Shown here: piece after piece, positions 6,948 through 11,229 of the stretch
Numbering within the stretch: position 1 is the first letter of the stretch
Layout of the letters: each line of letters begins with the position of its first letter
Notes under the pieces: generated by a model
Told to the model about the DNA's origin: nothing
The model's database searches: none
Seen by the model: the letters and a program-made list of their open reading frames with translations, nothing else
Assembly: GCA_946413945.1 (NCBI GenBank)
Contig: CAMKMR010000032.1
Coordinates: 1 to 11,229 of the forward strand
Reading direction: 5' to 3'
Length of the DNA stretch: 11,229 bases
Origin: an uncultured Lachnospiraceae bacterium
Lineage (GTDB): Bacteria > Bacillota > Clostridia > Lachnospirales > Lachnospiraceae
Position numbers and translations under genes: made by a program

Positions 6948-8450
6948 ATGGGAAAAATGACAGGATTTCTTGATTATGAAAGAACAGATAATGAGATGGT
7001 AAGCCCTGAAAACAGATTAAAGAATTTTGCTGAATTCCATATTGCCATGGATGAGGAAAAAAGATGTGAGCAGGCTGCAAGATGTATGAATTGTGGAGTT
7101 CCTCTTTGCCAGTCAGCAGTAAAGCTTTCAGGTATGATAACAGGATGTCCTCTTCATAATCTTATTCCGGAATTTAATGATGAATTATTTAAGGGACATA
7201 TTAAGGAAGCATATATAAGACTCCATAAGATAAGCAATTTCCCAGAGTTTACAGGACGCGTCTGTCCTGCACTCTGTGAGAAAGCCTGCATGTGCGGTCT
7301 AAATGGAAAAGCAGTGACAGTCCATGAAAATGAGCTCTTTATAATCGAAGAGGCATTTAAGAGAGGATATGTGCAGCCGGAGATACCTAAGGTAAGAAGT
7401 GGTATGAAGGTTGCTGTTGTAGGAGCAGGCCCTGCAGGCCTTGCAGCGGCGGATGACCTTAATTACAGAGGACATTCTGTAACTGTTTTTGAACGTGAAG
7501 AAGAGATAGGTGGTCTTCTTATGTTTGGTATTCCTAATATGAAGTTGGATAAGGATGTGATACTCCGCCGTAAAGCTCTTATGGAGGCAGAGGGCGTTGT
7601 ATTTAAGACCGGCGTAAATATTGGAGGCAAAGGTAAAAATGACATTTCTGCCAAGGAATTAGAGAAGAACTATGACGCTATTGTTCTTTGCTGTGGTGCC
7701 AAGGAAGCAAGAAGGCTCAGTGCTGAGGGAATCGATAAGATAAAGAGTGGCATGTATCTTGCAGTAGATTTTCTTACTAAGACTACTAAGACTCTTCTAA
7801 AAACTAAGAACAGACTCCCTGGGGAGCTTCCAAAGAGCGACAGTGCTGATTTTATTACAGCTGCCGGAAAGAATGTTGTTATCGTTGGTGGCGGTGATAC
7901 AGGTAATGACTGTATCGGAACCTGTATGAGAGAGGGGGCAAAGTCTGTTATAGCCCTTGAAATGATGCCAGAACCACCTGTTGAAAGACTTGCCTCAAAT
8001 CCATGGCCAGAGTGGCCTAAGGTAAAAAAGACTGATTATGGCCATGAAGAGGCAATATCAGTTTTTGGCAAGGATCCAAGAGAGTATTCAACAACGGTAA
8101 AGAGTGTTGAGACTGATAAAGACGGAAAACTTAAGAAGATAGTTACAGTTAAGGTACATTTTGAAGGAAGAAGCCTGGTTGAAGAAGCGGGAACAGAAAA
8201 AGAGATCCCATGTGATCTTCTTCTTATTGCAGCAGGTTTCACAGGCTGCGAAAGCTATGTAACAGATGCATTTAAGGTTAAGAGAACTGACAGGAATGTA
8301 GTTGAAACAAAAGAGGATGACTATCTTACAAATGTAGATAAGGTATTTACAGCAGGAGACATGCATAGAGGCCAGTCTCTGGTTGTTCATGCCATAGTGG
8401 AAGGTAAGTCAGCTGCCGCTGAGGTAGATAAATATCTGATGGGATATTAA
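6948..8450 (+). CDS. gltD: Glutamate synthase (NADPH) small/beta subunit
   Basis: This is the electron-input subunit: it oxidises NAD(P)H through FAD and passes electrons via two 4Fe-4S clusters to the FMN of GltB. The 500-residue length is usual. Near the N-terminus are two cysteine groups for the clusters, Cys46/Cys49/Cys54/Cys67 and Cys106/Cys110/Cys114/Cys116. GAGPAGLAA (159-167) is the FAD dinucleotide fold, GGGDTGND (314-321) the NAD(P)H fold, and FTAGDMHRGQSLVVHAI (467-483) the closing FAD contact. A strong ribosome binding site, TAAGGAGGG (6929-6937), overlaps the gltB stop codon, which suggests coupled translation and matched subunit amounts. The operon ends at the fold-back at 8466-8550. 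Confidence 0.96.
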   Translation: MGKMTGFLDYERTDNEMVSPENRLKNFAEFHIAMDEEKRCEQAARCMNCGVPLCQSAVKLSGMITGCPLHNLIPEFNDELFKGHIKEAYIRLHKISNFPEFTGRVCPALCEKACMCGLNGKAVTVHENELFIIEEAFKRGYVQPEIPKVRSGMKVAVVGAGPAGLAAADDLNYRGHSVTVFEREEEIGGLLMFGIPNMKLDKDVILRRKALMEAEGVVFKTGVNIGGKGKNDISAKELEKNYDAIVLCCGAKEARRLSAEGIDKIKSGMYLAVDFLTKTTKTLLKTKNRLPGELPKSDSADFITAAGKNVVIVGGGDTGNDCIGTCMREGAKSVIALEMMPEPPVERLASNPWPEWPKVKKTDYGHEEAISVFGKDPREYSTTVKSVETDKDGKLKKIVTVKVHFEGRSLVEEAGTEKEIPCDLLLIAAGFTGCESYVTDAFKVKRTDRNVVETKEDDYLTNVDKVFTAGDMHRGQSLVVHAIVEGKSAAAEVDKYLMGY

Positions 8451-8465
8451 AAACGTATATATAAT

Positions 8466-8550
8466 AAAAACTCCTTACTGCTTTGTATGGTAAAGAGGGT
8501 GCATATCAATATATGTCCTTTTTATGAGATAAGCCGGTAAGGAGTTTTTT
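8466..8550. terminator. Long bidirectional terminator between gltD and the convergent ATPase gene
   Basis: AAAAACTCCTTACTG (8466-8480) pairs with CGGTAAGGAGTTTTT (8535-8549) over 15 bp, including one G-U pair. Inside, a second imperfect stem pairs about 8492-8506 with 8509-8523, so nearly the whole 85 nt can fold into one long hairpin. T-runs lie at both outer ends (TTTTTT on the plus strand, TTTTTATTATAT on the minus strand), and the two genes converge here, so it can serve both. It is much longer than an ordinary terminator. Confidence 0.7.
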
Positions 8551-8561
8551 AGTTGTTGTTT

Positions 8562-9944
8562 TTAATACATATCGTCTAAGGTGATTAGTTTGCATCCTAT
8601 CGCGTTTTCGCTAACATAATCAGAGAAACCGCCAAGGGAAAAGATACAGATCAAAGGATTATTGGCAGGAATATATTTGATCTTATCCATTAATTTATCA
8701 TATTCTGCTTTATCAAACGGAGAGTTTTTAAACTTACATTCGCCAACCAAAAGAATTTTGTTTCCATTCTTACCAAGTAAGTCTATTTCAATCTGTTTTT
8801 GTTTTTTATTTTCATCAAGGACAGTATCCTGATAATCTGAAATATCTGTGAGAATAGGTAGATTGTCCTGCCCTGCATGAGACATTAGATATTCTTTCGC
8901 CATTTTCTCAAATATTTTTCCCATAAAATCATGTAAATGATCTTTAACGGATGAATAATAATATGAAGCACCATTATCAGCATTTATAAGGCTGGTAGCT
9001 CTATTTACATAACGGAACCAAAACTCTATCATACTGTCGTTAAGGATATAATATGGTTTTTTTGCAACTCTTTTTTCTAATAATTCAGCTTTGACTAGAA
9101 CTTTTAATGGATAAGTAACGTCATCAACTCCTACATATGAGGCAATCTCACTATTTTTAGTATGACCAGTGGCAACAGCTGAAATAATAGAGTTATATAA
9201 AGCTGGATTTTGTTTTTCGTTTGTAATTACGGTTTTAATCTGTTCTTCTGAAAAGTATCCACCGATGGAATAAAACTGTTCAATGATGTTATCTTCTAAT
9301 GAGTTACAGGTATCAAACTGTTCAATGTATTTTGCAACGCCATTTGTAAGACCGTAGCAGATGGCCTTTTCTTCATTTGTGTAGTTATTTAGAAACTCTG
9401 CGGTTTCAAGATAATTGAAGGGTCTTAACTTTAATTCAAGATCGCTTCTGCCGTGCAAAGGGGCCGATTCTGCTAAGACTTCATCTTTCATAAAACTAAC
9501 CAGTGAACCGCATATAATAAAAAATAGATTTCCATTTTTCCACTTAGTGTCTATCACTTTTTGAAGAACTGATTGTATATAAGGACATTGTTTTGCAAGA
9601 TAAGGATATTCATCTATAAAGAAAATCAATCTTTCTTTTTCTGCCTTTGATCCGATATATTCAAAAAGGTTTTCAAAGCTATTAAAGCTAATGGTTCCAA
9701 CCAATTCCGGAGACAGGGCATTTAATACTGATTCAGTCATCATCGATAATAACTCAGTTTCACCGCGTTCGACGGCTGTAAATGAAATGCTTCTGCAATC
9801 ATGATCATGTATAAATTTATTGATCAGTTTTGTCTTTCCGATACGACGGCGACCATATAAAACAGTCATTACAAAACCGGGATTTTTATATTTTTTATCA
9901 AGAATTCTTAATTCAGTTTTTCTTCCTCTAAATACGTCTTGCAT
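8562..9944 (-). CDS. ATPase_2/DUF234-family AAA ATPase with PD-(D/E)XK nuclease-like C-terminus
   Basis: The 460-residue protein has a P-loop, GRRRIGKT (31-38), a Walker B strand, LIFFIDE (105-112), and a sensor-like FFIICGS (141-147), placing it in the archaeal-type ATPase family common in anaerobic Firmicutes and archaea. About 255-300 (HTKNSEIASYVGVDD...) looks like a winged helix. The C-terminal part (about 335-445) contains Asp388 in IEIDLLG and Glu402/Lys404 in GECK, the spacing of a PD-(D/E)XK nuclease core, as in DUF234. The family's biological role is not settled; defence or mobile-element functions have been suggested for relatives. AAGGAGG precedes the ATG. It is monocistronic, convergent to gltD, and its promoter and 48-bp palindrome lie just upstream (9969-10051), which suggests self-regulation. 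It shows no link to nitrogen metabolism and may be an insertion. Confidence 0.88.
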   Translation of the reverse strand: MQDVFRGRKTELRILDKKYKNPGFVMTVLYGRRRIGKTKLINKFIHDHDCRSISFTAVERGETELLSMMTESVLNALSPELVGTISFNSFENLFEYIGSKAEKERLIFFIDEYPYLAKQCPYIQSVLQKVIDTKWKNGNLFFIICGSLVSFMKDEVLAESAPLHGRSDLELKLRPFNYLETAEFLNNYTNEEKAICYGLTNGVAKYIEQFDTCNSLEDNIIEQFYSIGGYFSEEQIKTVITNEKQNPALYNSIISAVATGHTKNSEIASYVGVDDVTYPLKVLVKAELLEKRVAKKPYYILNDSMIEFWFRYVNRATSLINADNGASYYYSSVKDHLHDFMGKIFEKMAKEYLMSHAGQDNLPILTDISDYQDTVLDENKKQKQIEIDLLGKNGNKILLVGECKFKNSPFDKAEYDKLMDKIKYIPANNPLICIFSLGGFSDYVSENAIGCKLITLDDMY

Positions 9945-9968
9945 GTTATGACCTCCTTTTTATAAAAT

Positions 9969-10016
9969 ACCGAAATCAATTTCACCGAAATGCATTTCGG
10001 CGAAATTGATTTCGGT
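9969..10016. repeat. 48-bp nested palindrome at the start of the ATPase transcript
   Basis: The 48 bases form a perfect inverted repeat about ATGCAT (centre 9992/9993) except for one mismatch (A9984 against C10001). It is built from smaller units: CCGAAAT twice on the left and ATTTCGG twice on the right, separated by CAATTTCA and CGAAATTG. ACCGAAAT and ATTTCGGT stand at the outer ends. It begins about six bases after the ATPase -10 box, so it would be the very 5' end of the mRNA, about 25 bp before the start codon. It can act as an operator with several half-sites, or as a very stable RNA hairpin. Confidence 0.85.
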
Positions 10017-10022
10017 GAATAA

Positions 10023-10051
10023 ATTATATCTATAAATTTAAAAAAAAGCAA
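10023..10051 (-). promoter_or_regulatory. Promoter of the ATPase gene
   Basis: On the minus strand, TTGCTT (10051-10046) is followed after 17 bases by a perfect TATAAT (10028-10023). The predicted start point is at the first bases of the 48-bp palindrome (near 10016), an arrangement in which a protein bound to the palindrome would block initiation or early elongation. Confidence 0.65.
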
Positions 10052-10077
10052 GGATACTAAACAAATGATCATTACGT

Positions 10078-10129
10078 CAATTTACTTTTTTAACCTGAAG
10101 TGGTATTACTAGATTATGAAAGTAAATTG
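10078..10129 (+). promoter_or_regulatory. Weak promoter of the acetyltransferase gene, bracketed by an inverted repeat
   Basis: TTTACT (10081-10086), 17 bases, then TATTAC (10104-10109) is a plausible but weak promoter, with four of six matches in each box. CAATTTACTTT (10078-10088) and AAAGTAAATTG (10119-10129) form a perfect 11-bp inverted repeat with a 30-nt gap. The left arm overlaps the -35 box and the right arm lies near the start point, which would suit a repressor that binds both arms. Confidence 0.35.
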
Positions 10130-10152
10130 GGGTGATGAGGAATATAGCAAAC

Positions 10153-10623
10153 ATGAACATAATTATAAAACGGATATTAACTGAAAACATAGATAGGGGA
10201 CTTAATCTTATATGGAAAGTTTTTCAGGAATATGTGGCTCCTTACTATACCAAGGAAGGAATTGATTTTTTTCATTCAACATATATAGATGGAGAACGCT
10301 TTAGGAATAAAATAAAAAATGGTGAAGAGATTATGTTTGGCGCATTCGTCCAAAATGAATTGGTGGGTGTGTTGATCCTATCTAGTAATAACACGGTATC
10401 TTGTGCATTTGTTGATGGAAGATATCATAGAATGGGGATAGGAAAAGCTCTTTTTGAAATGGTGATTTCTGAACTAAAGCAGCGAGGCGAAAAAGAATTG
10501 AAACTCAATGCATCGCCATATGCGATAGAATTTTACCATGCGCTTGGTTTTGAAGATATGGATGTACAGTCTGATTACAACGGAATATTGTATACGCCAA
10601 TGATATTAAATTTGTCTAAGTAA
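10153..10623 (+). CDS. GNAT-family N-acetyltransferase
   Basis: This 156-residue protein has the GNAT fold: an N-terminal helix pair (ENIDRGLNLIWKVFQEY), the strands GAFVQNELVGVLIL and TVSCAFV, the acetyl-CoA loop RYHRMGIGKAL (RxxGxG type), and the closing NASPYAIEFYHALGFED. It transfers an acetyl group from acetyl-CoA to an amine; the substrate cannot be read from the sequence. I chose the ATG at 10153 because the family usually begins just before the IIIKRIL-like strand and because GAGG lies 12 bases upstream. In-frame starts at 10132 (GTG) and 10135 (ATG) would add seven or six residues, but have poor ribosome binding sites. An AT-rich hairpin at 10676-10710 is its only candidate terminator. 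Confidence 0.88.
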   Translation: MNIIIKRILTENIDRGLNLIWKVFQEYVAPYYTKEGIDFFHSTYIDGERFRNKIKNGEEIMFGAFVQNELVGVLILSSNNTVSCAFVDGRYHRMGIGKALFEMVISELKQRGEKELKLNASPYAIEFYHALGFEDMDVQSDYNGILYTPMILNLSK

Positions 10624-10675
10624 TTTTTTATTTCATTTATGGTGAGAAAGATTTGAAAGGGTTATTAATCACTGT

Positions 10676-10710
10676 ATTTTTTTCGCTTTACGATTATTTG
10701 TGAAAAAAAT
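10676..10710. terminator. Weak AT-rich hairpin after the acetyltransferase gene
   Basis: ATTTTTTTCGC (10676-10686) pairs with GTGAAAAAAAT (10700-10710) around a 13-nt loop, 53 nt after the stop codon. The stem is mostly A-T and only a short T-rich stretch follows, so it would be a weak terminator. The rest of 10624-10713 shows nothing else. Confidence 0.25.
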
Positions 10711-10713
10711 TTG

Positions 10714-10742
10714 TTGACAATTAAAAGATAAAAGAGTACTAT
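10714..10742 (+). promoter_or_regulatory. Promoter of the second attenuator
   Basis: TTGACA (10714-10719), a 17-base spacer and TACTAT (10737-10742) make a strong promoter. The start point falls near 10749, a few bases before the hairpin at 10752, the same geometry as at gltB. Confidence 0.75.
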
Positions 10743-10751
10743 TACGAACAT

Positions 10752-10796
10752 AAAAGCAAAGGCGCTTTTCGGATAACACCCGGAAAGCGCCTTTTT
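10752..10796 (+). promoter_or_regulatory. Second ANTAR-type attenuator, no clear gene downstream
   Basis: Bases 10752-10772 are identical to 2200-2220 in the gltB leader (21 of 21). AAAAGC/GCTTTT closes the loop AAAGGC (10758-10763). The alternative terminator stem pairs 10761-10772 with 10780-10791 over 12 bp, with one G-U pair and a different 7-nt loop (ATAACAC), and then TTTTT. The terminator's right arm differs from gltB's but keeps pairing, which points to selection on structure. Downstream the base composition changes within about 30 nt and no convincing plus-strand gene follows. It may be a truncated leader of another nitrogen gene or a free-standing small RNA. Confidence 0.7.
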
Positions 10797-10809
10797 GCGT
10801 TGATAATGA

Positions 10810-11074
10810 GTCAAGCGTCATGACCACGCGAGATGCGAAGCGGGAGCGTTTCGCCCGATATGCCGCCTACGGCTCCGCACGCTTGCCTGCTGCAGGCGGT
10901 CGGGAACGGGACCGAAAAAACGATTTGAATAAAAGGAGAAAAGCGCCCGCGGACGGGCGCTTTTCAACGTTGGATCGCGTTTTGGATATGCGGGGAGTTC
11001 GCACGGAGCGGAAATCATCAACGGATATTAGATCCCTTTTGTTTTCCGGTCCGTGCCGTGCTCCGCCCGTCGGA
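10810..11074. other. GC-rich stretch without a convincing gene
   Basis: Composition rises from the AT-rich state of the rest of the window to about 60% GC. Besides the terminator at 10938-10965, it holds the perfect short palindrome GCCTGCTGCAGGC and an inverted repeat (11002-11014 with 11043-11055, one mismatch, 28-nt loop). Long open frames exist on both strands, but they are arginine-rich, run straight through the terminator hairpin and lack ribosome binding sites, so I call none of them a gene. Confidence 0.6.
10938..10965. terminator. Strong GC-rich bidirectional terminator hairpin
   Basis: GAAAAGCGCCCG (10938-10949) pairs perfectly with CGGGCGCTTTTC (10954-10965) around CGGA. The A-run before and T-run after make it usable on either strand. 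On the minus strand it lies 109 nt after the small gene at 11075-11203 and could end its transcript. It sits in the GC-rich right end. Confidence 0.6.
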
Positions 11075-11203
11075 TCAAAGAGATCCGAAGCTGAACTCGT
11101 CCCAGCCGTCCTCCGCGAGCGTGCCGCCCGAGGTGATCAGCATATCCAGCCCGAGAAGAACGATCTTGATCTCGGCGGTTTCGTAGGTCTTTTTCTCTTT
11201 CAT
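11075..11203 (-). CDS. Small 42-residue protein of unknown function
   Basis: On the minus strand, GAAAGGGG stands nine bases before an ATG (11203-11201), followed by 42 codons and TGA (11077-11075). The peptide begins MKEKKTYETAEIKIVLLGLD and ends in a Gly/Asp/Trp-containing tail (LITSGGTLAEDGWDEFSFGSL). From memory, short clostridial proteins of the form K-x-YE-x-(P/A)-E-I...D-(V/M)-(I/L)-x-TSG occur in gut Firmicutes, often several together, but I know no function. There is no membrane segment and no cysteine. Codons are GC-rich, unlike the genes to the left. A small hairpin (CGGATC/GATCCG, 11071-11087) overlaps its stop codon. Its ribosome binding site and family-like pattern make it more credible than the longer open frames that overlap it. 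Confidence 0.55.
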   Translation of the reverse strand: MKEKKTYETAEIKIVLLGLDMLITSGGTLAEDGWDEFSFGSL

Positions 11204-11229
11204 TTCAAAATACCCCTTTCAATCAGTCG

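Noticed and set aside
10818..11021. Minus-strand frame of 67 codons in the GC-rich end
   Set aside because: It is Arg/Ser/Pro-rich low-complexity protein, spans the terminator hairpin and has no recognisable domain, so it is probably spurious.
10820..11229. Plus-strand frame open from an ATG at 10820 to the window end (about 136 codons), just after the second attenuator
   Set aside because: It has no ribosome binding site, is very rich in Arg and Pro, reads through the strong hairpin at 10938-10965 and is antisense to the better supported small gene. Open frames of this length are common by chance in GC-rich DNA.

Overview
The window looks like a chromosomal piece of a low-GC anaerobic Firmicute, most likely of the class Clostridia (Lachnospiraceae-like). 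This rests on the AT-rich composition, A/G-rich ribosome binding sites, strong sigma-A type promoters and the gene set; no rRNA or other marker fixes the genus. From about 10.81 kb to the right end the DNA is clearly richer in GC (roughly 60% by eye) and codes differently. That end is either laterally acquired or joined to the contig by an assembly error.

Layout. 1-117: left edge, a hairpin and a doubtful partial reading frame. 118-1983 (minus): a two-gene unit of a glutamine-synthetase-like protein followed by an ANTAR-type RNA-binding regulator. 1984-2380: a divergent control region with promoters in both directions, a leader attenuator for gltB, an extra hairpin and a three-fold 30/31-nt repeat. 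2381-8450 (plus): gltB and gltD, the two subunits of NADPH-type glutamate synthase, ending in a long fold-back that also terminates the next, convergent gene. 8562-9944 (minus): an ATPase_2/DUF234-type ATPase with a nuclease-like C-terminus, whose promoter is followed at once by a 48-bp nested palindrome. 10153-10623 (plus): a GNAT acetyltransferase. 10714-10796 (plus): a second promoter plus attenuator that shares 21 identical bases with the gltB leader but has no convincing gene after it. 10938-11203: GC-rich DNA with a strong terminator hairpin and a 42-codon minus-strand gene.

How it may work together. The most interesting reading is a nitrogen-responsive antitermination circuit. The ANTAR protein has a degenerate receiver domain with no phosphorylatable Asp. 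Its partner is a shortened glutamine synthetase homologue that appears to have lost several metal-binding and catalytic residues. Both attenuators contain a hexaloop hairpin (loop AAAGGC, with A at position 1 and G at position 4) that overlaps the 5' arm of a terminator, as expected for an ANTAR target. By analogy with AmiC/AmiR and NasS/NasT, the dead synthetase could be the metabolite sensor that holds or releases the ANTAR protein, which would then control read-through into gltBD. The residue changes and RNA elements are seen in the sequence; the circuit is inference.
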